From positions 1-64,000 of the forward strand of contig JAAHFX010000004.1 in NCBI GenBank assembly GCA_010672785.1: a stretch of 64,000 bases of DNA, in the 5' to 3' direction. Made by a program: the position numbers and the translations under genes. Each line of letters starts with the position of its first letter. Position 1 is the stretch's first letter. The notes beneath the pieces are model-generated. The model ran no database searches and was not told the DNA's origin. It saw nothing but the letters and a program-made list of their open reading frames with translations. The DNA is from Sphaerospermopsis sp. SIO1G1. Lineage in GTDB: Bacteria; Cyanobacteriota; Cyanobacteriia; Cyanobacteriales; Nostocaceae. Positions 48,041 to 55,437 of this stretch are shown piece after piece.

Positions 48041-48811
48041 CTAACTCAAACTATTGGGATCTATACCTAATTCCCTCAGCTTTTCAGCTAGAATGGCGGC
48101 TTTCACTTCTGCACTTTCAGCCCTTTGAAATTCCGATTCAGCCCTTTGAAATTCCGATTCAGCCCTTTGAAATTCTAATTCTGCTCTTTTGAACTCCGAT
48201 TCAGCTTTTCTAATTTCTTCTAAATTAGCTTCTTCCGGTGTAGGAATTAATCTTCCTTCCAGGCTAAAATACCTCAACCTCCCTTCCAAGACTCCTAAGT
48301 ACAATCCCAACTCCTGACTCCAATAATAGCCATTTTCCTCAGCATGAATACTTTCATATTCATTTCCTACTAATCGCCATCCTACCAATTCTAAGGTATT
48401 GGGAGAAAACCAAAAATACTCAGGCGTTCTAAATCGGTTTTGGTACAACTCCTTTTTTATTCCCCTATCTACTTTAGCGGTGGAATCAGAAAGTAATTCA
48501 ATAATCAGATTAGGATATCTACCATCTTCTTCCCATATTACCCAAGAAGTACGGGGACGTTTTTCTGTATTCTTAACTAGGAAAAAATCTGGCCCTCTGA
48601 ACTCTCGATTCTTTAACTGTTGACGGCTATAATAAATAGTCAGATTTGCACCAATGAAGAAATCTTCTCGATCTCTCCACAACCATTCTAAACAAATTAC
48701 TAAAATTAATAGTTGTGTATAATGTAAAGAGCTTTCCATTTCTGGTTCATCACTAAGTAATTCAGTGCAATCTGGCATTAATGCTTCTATTTCTTTTGCT
48801 GTTAAAGCCAT
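48041..48811 (-). CDS. Uma2-family putative endonuclease with coiled-coil tail
   Basis: 256 residues, long-tail type like 46303-47121. Core pieces: LTIYYSRQQLKNREFRGPDFFLV (as NLTIYYS and RGPDFFLV with the PD), NLIIELLSDSTAKVDRG with the acidic motif, and PEYFWFSPNTLELVGWRL. The tail (about 205-240) repeats FQRAESE three times, encoded by 21-bp DNA repeats at about 48115-48180, and ends KLRELGIDPNSLS. It lies upstream of wzm on the same strand, 65 bases away. Confidence 0.9.
   Translation of the reverse strand: MALTAKEIEALMPDCTELLSDEPEMESSLHYTQLLILVICLEWLWRDREDFFIGANLTIYYSRQQLKNREFRGPDFFLVKNTEKRPRTSWVIWEEDGRYPNLIIELLSDSTAKVDRGIKKELYQNRFRTPEYFWFSPNTLELVGWRLVGNEYESIHAEENGYYWSQELGLYLGVLEGRLRYFSLEGRLIPTPEEANLEEIRKAESEFKRAELEFQRAESEFQRAESEFQRAESAEVKAAILAEKLRELGIDPNSLS
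48115..48180 (-). repeat. 21-bp tandem repeats in a Uma2 coiled coil
   Basis: Three near-identical units (tcagccctttgaaattccga) encode successive FQRAESE heptads in the tail of the Uma2 protein. Confidence 0.85.
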
Positions 48812-48846
48812 AGCTGTAATCGTGGTTATTTGAGTATATTGTCTAA

Positions 48847-48885
48847 TTATAAACTATCAGGATTTATTCCTAAATCAAGCACTCT
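48847..48885 (-). pseudogene. Remnant of a Uma2 gene 3' end
   Basis: On the minus strand this encodes R-V-L-D-L-G-I-N-P-D-S-L and a stop, matching the conserved end of the two long Uma2 proteins (LRELGIEPDSVS and LRELGIDPNSLS). Upstream the frame is broken by a TGA, so only the tail survives. Confidence 0.6.
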
Positions 48886-49089
48886 TTTAACTCATTTTTC
48901 TGCCTGTTGACTTTTATTATCCAATGTATATGATAACATTAGCTACCAGTCATGAGCATAATACCAAGGTAATTCAGTTAGTTTTGCAGTCAGCGATTTT
49001 TACCCTATGGTAAAATAAAAAATAATCTAACAATTAACAGCTTTTTATATAAAATACTTTTACATTTTTGAGATTAATTTTTTGTCTTT

Positions 49090-49208
49090 AGGACTTACAC
49101 ATTGTAATAAAAATTAGGGGTTTAAAATTGCTTCCTTTGTGGAACAGGCTTCCAGCCTGTGTGATTTGTCCCAATGATAGTATTTGAAGTGGATTTTGCG
49201 TAAGTCCT
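49090..49208. repeat. MITE-like palindromic element, copy B with nested repeat
   Basis: Ends aggacttacacattgta and ttttgcgtaagtcct match the family. In the middle the expected cgtcgcaatga is replaced by a longer piece with ggaacaggcttccagcctgt, a separate short inverted repeat. Total 119 bp versus about 95 for plain copies. Confidence 0.75.
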
Positions 49209-49285
49209 GTTTAAATCATCATCAATGCAAACTAAGTCCCAGATTCCGGTAAACTGAGATTTGGATTATTGGATTTTAACTAGAT

Positions 49286-49477
49286 ATGGAAATTGGACAA
49301 AAAGTTAAAGTAGTTCGTTTACGCGATCGCGTCTCTGGTGCTATAGCTGGCAAATTAGGCAAAACTGGTATGATCGAAAGCTACAAAGTTACTGATGGTG
49401 GAGGTATCGGTGTAGTAGTCAAATTTGATGACAACTTCTCCACTTGGTTCTTTGAAGACGAAATTAAAGCTGTGTAA
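49286..49477 (+). CDS. petP: PetP-like small protein (DUF2862)
   Basis: 63 residues, one SH3-like domain: EIGQKVKVVRLRDRVSG, GKLGKTGMIESYKVTDGGG, and VVKFDDNFSTWFFEDE. This matches DUF2862, the family of the PetP subunit found at the cytoplasmic side of the cytochrome b6f complex in cyanobacteria and red algae. Loss of PetP affects linear electron flow in Synechocystis. Several DUF2862 paralogues can exist in one genome, so PetP identity is likely but not certain. It is 68 bases upstream of an ArsA-like gene on the same strand. Confidence 0.75.
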   Translation: MEIGQKVKVVRLRDRVSGAIAGKLGKTGMIESYKVTDGGGIGVVVKFDDNFSTWFFEDEIKAV

Positions 49478-49545
49478 GTAAGTAACAGTTTTCAATGAAT
49501 GGTAAGTTGGAGTTGAAAAAATAGGCGGTAATTGGAAATCACGTA

Positions 49546-50646
49546 ATGGCCTTGATACTGACATTTTTAGGTAAAAACGGCATCGCTCGAAGCAAAATAG
49601 CGATCGCCGCAGCCAAGCTATTGGCAAACCAAGGCAAACGGGTACTTCTAGCAGGATTAGCAGAACCGACTTTGCCAATTTTACTGGAAACTACCTTGTC
49701 TCCTGATCCCCAAGAAATCGCTCCCAACTTGCAAGCAGTACAGTTTCAAGCATCTGTACTGCTAGAACGCAACTGGGAAGAACTGAAAAAATTAGAAGCT
49801 CAATATCTCCGGACACCAATTTTTAAAGAGGTTTACGGACAAGAATTGGTAGTTTTACCAGGCATGGATAATGCTTTAGCTCTCAATGCAATCCGTGAAT
49901 ATGATTCTAGCGGTAAATATGACGCGATTATCTACGATGGTACAGGAGATGCTTCTACCTTACGAATGTTGGGAATGCCGGAATCTCTGAGTTGGTATGT
50001 CAGACGTTTCCGACAATTATTCGTTAACTCAGAATTGGGCAAATCAATCTCAGAATCACCTTTGATTCAACCTCTAATTACCAGTTTCTTTAATGTGAAT
50101 TGGACAGCTGATAATTTTGCCCAACCCACCAACCAAGTTAATAATTTGCTAGATCAAGGAAAGGCAGCTATAGCTGACCCCAAACGCGTAGCTTCCTTCT
50201 TAGTCACTACCTCAGATCCGATAGATGTGGCCAGTTCCCGCTACTTATGGGGTACTGCTCAACAAATAGGTTTAACAGTCGGTGGCACAATTTTAATCTC
50301 TGCGGATAACGATCATCAATTATCGGCTGAGTTTTCACCTTTACCAGTGAGTGTTGTTCCTGATATTTCTCAAGGTGAGTGGCAACCTTTGATAGATGCG
50401 CTACCAAATTTGGAAGCACAAGCATCACAAGCACCTAAACCAATAGAAGTAGATGTACATAGCCGCAAGGTATCTCTATTTTTACCAGGTTTTGATAAAA
50501 AACAAGTCAAACTGACTCAACAAGGGCCAGAGGTCACTGTAGAGGCTGGAGATCATCGTCGTAACATTTTCTTACCCCCTGCTCTCAGTGGTAGACCTGT
50601 TACTGGCGCTAAGTTTCAAAATAGTTATTTGATAATTTCTTTTTAG
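49546..50646 (+). CDS. ArsA/Get3-like ATPase with C-terminal HSP20-like domain
   Basis: 366 residues. The N-terminal P-loop domain resembles ArsA/Get3 (FLGKNGIARSKIAIAAAKLLA, then VLLAGLAEP and AIIYDGTGDASTLRMLG). The P-loop is altered: where GKGGVGKTT is expected there is GKNGIARSK, so the P-loop Lys is Arg15 while the ArsA signature Lys10 remains. The C-terminal 80 residues form an alpha-crystallin-like domain (VDVHSRKVSLFLPGFDKKQVKL, in pieces) of the ArsA_HSP20 type. Cyanobacteria usually carry two ArsA-like genes; this looks like the divergent one. A tail-anchored protein or chaperone role is inference. Confidence 0.82.
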   Translation: MALILTFLGKNGIARSKIAIAAAKLLANQGKRVLLAGLAEPTLPILLETTLSPDPQEIAPNLQAVQFQASVLLERNWEELKKLEAQYLRTPIFKEVYGQELVVLPGMDNALALNAIREYDSSGKYDAIIYDGTGDASTLRMLGMPESLSWYVRRFRQLFVNSELGKSISESPLIQPLITSFFNVNWTADNFAQPTNQVNNLLDQGKAAIADPKRVASFLVTTSDPIDVASSRYLWGTAQQIGLTVGGTILISADNDHQLSAEFSPLPVSVVPDISQGEWQPLIDALPNLEAQASQAPKPIEVDVHSRKVSLFLPGFDKKQVKLTQQGPEVTVEAGDHRRNIFLPPALSGRPVTGAKFQNSYLIISF

Positions 50647-50654
50647 GTAGTAGG

Positions 50655-50692
50655 TGACTGGTGATTGGTGATTGGTGATTGGTGATTGGTGA
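50655..50692 (+). repeat. Short tandem repeat (gattggtga)
   Basis: Four to five nine-base units right after the ArsA-like gene. Confidence 0.75.
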
Positions 50693-50778
50693 CAGTTGTT
50701 AGAAAATGGAAATTACATTAGGGCTGGCTGAATAAATCTAAAACCTTTATAGGTGCAGGATTTTAGGCGATTGTAAAC

Positions 50779-50870
50779 AGGACTTATGCAAAATCTACTG
50801 CAAATATTGTCATTGCGACGATAGGAAGCAATCTCAAACCCCGACATTTCGTTAAAATGCGTAAGTCCTA
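50779..50870 (+). repeat. MITE-like palindromic element, copy C
   Basis: Ends aggacttatgcaaaat and attttaacgaaatg in reverse, that is aatgcgtaagtcct; the centre has attgtcattgcgacga and ggaagcaatct. Same element as A and F, in the orientation of F. Confidence 0.8.
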
Positions 50871-51049
50871 TTAAATTCAAAAAGTGCAAGATATTACTGT
50901 TCCCTGTTCCCTGTTCCCTATTCCCTCTCCCTTCCTATTCCCTAGTCTCCATAAATCACCTTTTCAGCAAACCTTAAATTATCAATTTAATCATTAATTT
51001 CCAATCACCAATTTCTCATCACCCATTATCAATTACCCATTAGATTATT

Positions 51050-52084
51050 ATGTCTGAATCAACTCCAATAGATCAAAATCCTCAGCCAGATCAAGCTGTA
51101 GAAACTGCAAATCAGGAACTAACAAAACCAGAAGATCGTAATGCCAAAACTCGCCAACTTCTGGGGATGAAAGGTGCAGCACCAGGAGAAACATCAATCT
51201 GGAAAATTCGTTTACAGTTGATGAAACCTATCACCTGGATTCCCCTAATTTGGGGTGTGGTTTGTGGTGCAGCTTCCTCCGGTAACTATACCTGGAGTTT
51301 AGAAAATGTTTTAAAAGCAGCCCTGTGTATGTTGCTTTCTGGTCCATTGTTAACAGGTTATACCCAAACCATCAATGATTATTATGACCGGGAAATAGAC
51401 GCAATTAACGAACCTTACAGACCTATTCCTTCTGGGGCAATTTCTGAAAAACAAGTAGTTGCTCAATTTGTACTTTTACTATTATTAGGAGGTGGAGTAG
51501 CCTATATTTTAGATTTATGGGCTGGTCATTCATTTCCTAATATTTTAGGATTAGCAGTTTTTGGATCTTTCATTGCCTATATTTATTCTGCACCACCATT
51601 AAAATTAAAACAAAATGGTTGGTTAGGAAATTATGCTTTAGGAGCAAGTTATATTGCTTTACCTTGGTGGGCTGGTCATGCTTTATTTGGTGAATTAAAT
51701 TGGACAATTGTTGTTCTCACCTTACTTTACAGTTTGGCAGGTTTGGGAATTGCTGTTGTTAATGATTTCAAAAGTGTAGAAGGCGATCGCCAACTTGGTT
51801 TAAAATCCCTACCAGTTATGTTTGGTGTGCAAACTGCGGCGTTAATTTGTGTAGTCATGATTGACTTATTTCAAGGTTTAGTTGCAGGTTATTTAGTAAC
51901 TATCCATGAAAACCTTTATGCTGCCATTCTCGTACTTTTAATCATCCCCCAAATCACTTTCCAGGATATGTATTTTTTACGTGATCCTATTGCTAATGAT
52001 GTCAAATACCAAGCCAGCGCTCAACCTTTTCTAGTATTTGGAATGTTGGTTACAGGTTTAGCTCTCGGCCACGCAGGAATTTAA
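51050..52084 (+). CDS. chlG: Chlorophyll synthase
   Basis: ChlG attaches the phytyl or geranylgeranyl tail to chlorophyllide a. The 344-residue UbiA-type prenyltransferase has the first Asp-rich motif in NDYYDREIDAINEPYRPIPSG, which also holds the chlorophyll-synthase-specific EPYRPIPSG, and the second in VVNDFKSVEGDRQLGLKSLPV. About nine membrane helices follow a soluble N terminus of about 55 residues. Length matches other cyanobacterial ChlG. A terminator at 52255-52282 lies 170 bases downstream, after a tandem repeat. Confidence 0.96.
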   Translation: MSESTPIDQNPQPDQAVETANQELTKPEDRNAKTRQLLGMKGAAPGETSIWKIRLQLMKPITWIPLIWGVVCGAASSGNYTWSLENVLKAALCMLLSGPLLTGYTQTINDYYDREIDAINEPYRPIPSGAISEKQVVAQFVLLLLLGGGVAYILDLWAGHSFPNILGLAVFGSFIAYIYSAPPLKLKQNGWLGNYALGASYIALPWWAGHALFGELNWTIVVLTLLYSLAGLGIAVVNDFKSVEGDRQLGLKSLPVMFGVQTAALICVVMIDLFQGLVAGYLVTIHENLYAAILVLLIIPQITFQDMYFLRDPIANDVKYQASAQPFLVFGMLVTGLALGHAGI

Positions 52085-52185
52085 CAGTTTATCAGTTATC
52101 AGTTGTCAGTTTTCAGTTATCAGTTTTCAGTTACCAGTTACCAGTTATCAGTTGTCAGTTTTCAGTTATCAGTTATCAGTTGTCG
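52085..52185 (+). repeat. Short tandem repeat (cagttatcag/cagttttcag)
   Basis: About 100 bases of seven- and nine-base units between the chlG stop and its terminator. Confidence 0.85.
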
Positions 52186-52254
52186 CTATTCACTGTTTAC
52201 TGTTTATTGTTCACTTTTTCAGCAAGCACTAACTACAGCTATTAAAAAAATAAT

Positions 52255-52282
52255 AAGCCCTCATAAATATGGGGGCTTTTTT
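52255..52282 (+). terminator. Terminator between chlG and the CRISPR array
   Basis: aagccctcat and atgggggctt pair (one T-G) around aaat, with a T run to 52282. A poly-A on the left makes it usable from the minus strand too, where it would end CRISPR transcription. Confidence 0.8.
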
Positions 52283-52470
52283 GTTTCCAATTATTCCGAT
52301 TTAACCCAATCGGTAGGGACTTAAAACTAGTAGACTTGGAATGCACAGAATAAACCGTTTCCAATTATTCCGATTTAACCCAATCGGTAGGGGTGAGTGC
52401 AACAGAACATACGCAAACCGTCTGCAAAGGTATAGTTTCCAATTATTCCGATTTAACCCAATCGGTAGGG
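52283..52470 (-). CRISPR. Minimal CRISPR array: three repeats, two spacers
   Basis: Three identical 36-bp repeats at 52283-52318, 52357-52392 and 52435-52470 flank spacers of 38 bp (52319-52356) and 42 bp (52393-52434). On the plus strand the repeat begins gtttccaattattccgattt and ends cccaatcggtaggg. Read on the minus strand it ends in ggaaac, as cyanobacterial repeats do, so transcription is leftward. An inner ccgatt/aatcgg stem can fold. No cas gene lies in the window. The chlG terminator borders the distal repeat. Confidence 0.92.
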
Positions 52471-52650
52471 AGTTCGTCTAGCAGCCCTTACCCAGTAAGG
52501 GTTTGGGACCGCAATTCGACACACCTCTAAAAAAAATTGTAAAACCATCTAAAAAATTCGTCCAACACATAGCTCAAACCCTTACACAGTAAGCAATCGA
52601 CACACCTCAACGAAAGAATAGGGGTTTTGGCGATTTGCCGAGGTGTGTAG
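52471..52650 (-). promoter_or_regulatory. CRISPR leader-like region
   Basis: Next to the repeat at 52470, on the expected leader side. It has two tcgacacacctc copies (52516-52527, 52598-52609), an inverted third (cgaggtgtgta, about 52639), and two hairpin-like segments cccttacccagtaaggg and cccttacacagtaag. Similar tandem motifs are found in leaders of cyanobacterial arrays. Confidence 0.6.
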
Positions 52651-52772
52651 ATAGGGTTTGCCGCAAAAAGCGATCTGTGGAGACAAGGGAACAGGGAACA
52701 GGCAACAGGGAACAGTTTCAAGAGTTGGTAGGGGAAGAATTTTCACCAAAAGTGCAAGGTTTTTAACTACTT

Positions 52773-52898
52773 AGGACTTACATTGCAATGACAGTACTGC
52801 GTCATTACGAGCGACAGCGACGTAATCGCAAAAATCCTGGGATTGCTTCCCTGCATTGCGTTTCAGTCGCAATGACAAATCTTCGTTGCGTAAGTCCT
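52773..52898. repeat. MITE-like palindromic element, copy D (enlarged)
   Basis: Ends aggacttacattgcaatg and gttgcgtaagtcct fit the family. The middle is longer, with an extra gcgacagcgacgtaatcgc stretch and an inner copy of gattgcttccctgcattgcg. Confidence 0.65.
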
Positions 52899-52901
52899 GT
52901 T

Positions 52902-52960
52902 AATTACGAATTACGTAAGCGAAGCTCTCCCGAAGGGAGCATTACGAATTACGAATTACT
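52902..52960 (-). repeat. Composite repeat with ctcccgaagggag hairpin
   Basis: aattacgaattacgtaagcg, then aagctctcccgaagggagca, then ttacgaattacgaatt. The same element occurs inverted at 63246-63323. Confidence 0.75.
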
Positions 52961-53116
52961 AGTAGTTTTTCAGTTCTCTTCCTGCACCCTGCACCCTACA
53001 CCCTACCTCTGAGCGTCCACAAGAGGATTTTTTCAGCAAGTCCTAAATTAACCTTTCAAAGATATTCAAGAATAGTCTATATTATTCCTAGCACTCTAAT
53101 TTTATGATAAATTGCC

Positions 53117-53386
53117 GTGTTAGTTTTTTTATCTTTTATTATTGATTGGATACAGCCTTTACTAATTCCTATTTGCTTTGTCTTAGCTTGGACTATGATT
53201 ATTTTAATATTGGTGAATATGTGGACAGCGACTCAAGATACCATCAAAACTGCCCAAAAAATGCACCAAATACCCTGTCATAAATGCCAATTTTTTACTA
53301 ATAATTACCGTCTTAAATGCACTATACATCCTTCCGCTGCTAACACAGAAGAAGCGATAGGTTGTAAAGATTATCAAATAAATTAA
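53117..53386 (+). CDS. Small membrane protein with Cys cluster, conserved hypothetical
   Basis: 89 residues. One or two membrane helices at the start (VFLSFIIDWIQPLLIPICFVLAWTMI, described in pieces: SFIIDWIQPLLIPI, LAWTMIILILVNMW), then a soluble tail with CHKCQFF, LKCTIHPSAAN and IGCKDYQ: four Cys and a His that could hold zinc or an Fe-S cluster. I recall similar short proteins in other cyanobacteria but know no function. The start is GTG at 53117; no alternative in frame nearby. Confidence 0.65.
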   Translation: MLVFLSFIIDWIQPLLIPICFVLAWTMIILILVNMWTATQDTIKTAQKMHQIPCHKCQFFTNNYRLKCTIHPSAANTEEAIGCKDYQIN

Positions 53387-53724
53387 CTTGCCGTAACTTT
53401 AATACACATTATTGATTGTAGTTAACATCAACAGGACTTACACATTTTTACGAAATATCTGGGTTTGAGATTGCTTCCTTACGTCGCAATGACAGTAAAT
53501 ATTGTAGGGTGTGTTAGAACAAAGTTCGTAACGCACCATGATCAAGAGTTTGGCACTATCAGTAAATTTTCATAATAAATACAAATATTTGTAACAAATA
53601 GTCAAATGATAATAGATTTCCAAAATTTCTCAGTTAGATTGATGGCAAGCAAAAAGTAAAAGCTAGTCAACAAACTAGCGAACTTAATTTTGTACAACTA
53701 ACTAATTAAAGAGAAAAATTAATT
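53387..53724. other. Gap with partial MITE-like copy E
   Basis: A partial MITE-like element at 53433-53505, then AT-rich DNA that should carry the globin promoter. A gagaaaaatt stretch lies before the globin ATG. Nothing else recognised. Confidence 0.5.
53433..53505. repeat. MITE-like element, copy E (one end only)
   Basis: Left end aggacttacacattttta and middle gcttccttacgtcgcaatga match copy A; the right end is replaced by attgtagggtgtgttag, another dispersed phrase. Confidence 0.65.
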
Positions 53725-54279
53725 ATGACAATAGATCCTGTAGTGTTTATGAAAACACTTTCCAAAAGATTTGACTTTACAGAATTTGACCAAAAAACTT
53801 TAACAACAAACGCAGATTGGGGATTAGAAATTGCCGCAGAAATGGCTGATCATTTCTATGCTTATTTAGGTAGAGATGAAGAAATGAATGCTGTTTTAAA
53901 TGAAACAGAAGGAAGAGTTCATAGGTTAAAACAAACCTTTGTGACATGGTTTCATGAAATGTTTACAGGAATAGATAATTGGGATGCTGAATATGCTCAC
54001 AGACGCTGGAAAATTGGACTTGTTCATGTGAAAGTGGGAATTCAACCCCAACATATAGTTCCTGCAATGGCCACCGTAGTTAATGAAGTAGGAAAAAAAC
54101 TCAAAGCTGAAGGAAAATCAGAAGAATTACATGATGCTTTAGGCAAAATTTGTATGATTGACTTAGCATTTATTGAACAATCTTATATAGATGTTGCCAC
54201 AAATGCAGTTTTACAAGAAACTGGTTGGTCAGCAGCTTTATTTAAACGTCTAGTTACAAATGGTGCAGCATCAATGTAA
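53725..54279 (+). CDS. Stand-alone protoglobin / globin-sensor domain protein
   Basis: 184 residues forming a single protoglobin-type heme domain, as in the sensor part of globin-coupled sensors. Helical pattern throughout; the pieces WFHEMFTGIDNWDAEYAHRR and IGLVHVKVGIQPQHIVPAM hold the His-x-Lys-x-Gly-I motif of the proximal heme His (VHVKVGI). No signalling domain is attached. A sensor, gas scavenger or regulator acting on another protein is possible. The gene is alone; the next gene is convergent. Confidence 0.85.
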   Translation: MTIDPVVFMKTLSKRFDFTEFDQKTLTTNADWGLEIAAEMADHFYAYLGRDEEMNAVLNETEGRVHRLKQTFVTWFHEMFTGIDNWDAEYAHRRWKIGLVHVKVGIQPQHIVPAMATVVNEVGKKLKAEGKSEELHDALGKICMIDLAFIEQSYIDVATNAVLQETGWSAALFKRLVTNGAASM

Positions 54280-54336
54280 AGGAAAAAGACAAGTTAAAAT
54301 CCAACTTTTTGTCTAATTATGATTATTAAATAATTG

Positions 54337-55290
54337 CTAATTCATATCTAATAACACTTTTAAAACACCCTTAGTTTGTGCTTTTGCAAAAGCAGCTAAA
54401 CCTTCACTCAGAGGATAATGATATTGAATTAGTGGTGTCACATCTACCTGATTTTTTGCTAATAATTCCAAAGCAGGGGTAAATGGGCCACAACGAGAAC
54501 CTATCAAAGTGATTTCATCTACAACTAAAGAAGACATATCCACACTTAAATTACCAGCATAGGTACTTTTTAAAACTAGCGTACCTCTAGCACGTAAAGC
54601 TCGACGTGCAGTAGCAAAACCTTCAGGATTTCCTGTACAATCTACAGAAATATCAAAACTTCTATCTTTGATACTATCAGCTAAACCTGTATTTATTCCT
54701 CTATTTTCTAAATTTTGTAACTTTTCTTGGTGTCTTCCTACTACTAATAAATCACAACCAGTTAAAGCTAAAGTCTGAGCAATTAATTGTCCTAATTTTC
54801 CATCTCCCACAACCAAAACTCGTTTATTGGGATTAATTTTGACCTGTTCTTGAATTTCTAAAGCTGCTGCAATAGGTTCAGTAAAAGTTGCTGCATCTGT
54901 AGAAACATTTTCTGGAACAGGGTGCAAGTTTTTTTCAGGTAAACAGAGATATTCAGCAAACGCACCATTTCTATTAACAATACCCAAAACCGAGCGGTTT
55001 TCACAATGGGTAGGTTGTCCGGTTTGACAAAACCAACAATAACCACAAGCTGCATTAATTTCACCTACAACTCGTTTATTAATTAAATGTTCTGAACCTT
55101 TTTCTACCACACCAACAAACTCATGACCTAAAATTCCCGTATAGGGGTAGTAACCTCTGAGCAATTCCAAATCTGTGTTACAAATTCCTGCACGTAAAAC
55201 TTTAACTAAAGCTTCTCCCTCTGGTGGTTCAGGGTTAGGAATATCTGTTTTTAGTTCTAATTTGTTATTTTCTAACCAAATTGCTTTCAT
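54337..55290 (-). CDS. Zinc-dependent alcohol dehydrogenase-like protein
   Basis: 317 residues of the medium-chain dehydrogenase family. Catalytic zinc ligands Cys37 (GICNTDLELL) and His56-Glu57 (GILGHEFVGVVEKG); structural zinc site CGYCWFCQTGQPTHC. Rossmann motif VLVVGDGKLGQLIAQ. Shorter than classic ADH (about 340-375). The threonine/sorbitol dehydrogenase branch is the best match; the substrate is not known. A MITE-like copy lies upstream. The next gene on the same strand is about 150 bases away. Confidence 0.85.
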   Translation of the reverse strand: MKAIWLENNKLELKTDIPNPEPPEGEALVKVLRAGICNTDLELLRGYYPYTGILGHEFVGVVEKGSEHLINKRVVGEINAACGYCWFCQTGQPTHCENRSVLGIVNRNGAFAEYLCLPEKNLHPVPENVSTDAATFTEPIAAALEIQEQVKINPNKRVLVVGDGKLGQLIAQTLALTGCDLLVVGRHQEKLQNLENRGINTGLADSIKDRSFDISVDCTGNPEGFATARRALRARGTLVLKSTYAGNLSVDMSSLVVDEITLIGSRCGPFTPALELLAKNQVDVTPLIQYHYPLSEGLAAFAKAQTKGVLKVLLDMN

Positions 55291-55340
55291 AGTTTTTAAA
55301 AATTGTTAGTATGGTTATTTATTAGTTTTTAGTCATTGTC

Positions 55341-55432
55341 ATGACTTACGCAAAACCTACTCCAAATATTGTCATTGCGACGAAAGGAAGCAATCTAAAA
55401 ATCCCACATCTCGTTAAAATGTGTAAGTTCTA
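55341..55432 (+). repeat. MITE-like palindromic element, copy F
   Basis: Starts atgacttacgcaaaacctac and ends aaaatgtgtaagttct; centre ccaaatattgtcattgcgac and gaaaggaagcaatct. Orientation as copy C. It ends a few bases from the next gene's stop. Confidence 0.75.
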
Positions 55433-55437
55433 ATTGT

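Larger units (their letters stand above)
48812..49285. other. Gap with a Uma2 remnant and a MITE-like copy
   Basis: Holds the 3' remnant of another Uma2 gene (48847-48885) and MITE-like copy B (49090-49208), which itself carries an inner repeat. The promoter of the petP-like gene is expected near its right end. No complete gene. Confidence 0.6.
50647..51049. other. Intergenic with tandem repeat and MITE-like copy
   Basis: Contains a gattggtgattggtga array at 50655-50692, MITE-like copy C at 50779-50870 and a ctgttccctgttcccta-type low-complexity run near 50905-50935. No gene. Confidence 0.65.
52651..53116. other. Gap with MITE-like copy D and composite repeat
   Basis: Contains an aacagggaacaggcaacagg run, MITE-like copy D (52773-52898) and a gtaattcgtaat composite repeat (52902-52960). 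Frames at 52527-52721 and 52788-53012 run through repeat DNA and are not genes. Confidence 0.65.

Noticed and set aside
52788..53012. 74-codon frame near the CRISPR leader
   Set aside because: Consists of MITE-like copy D and the composite repeat.
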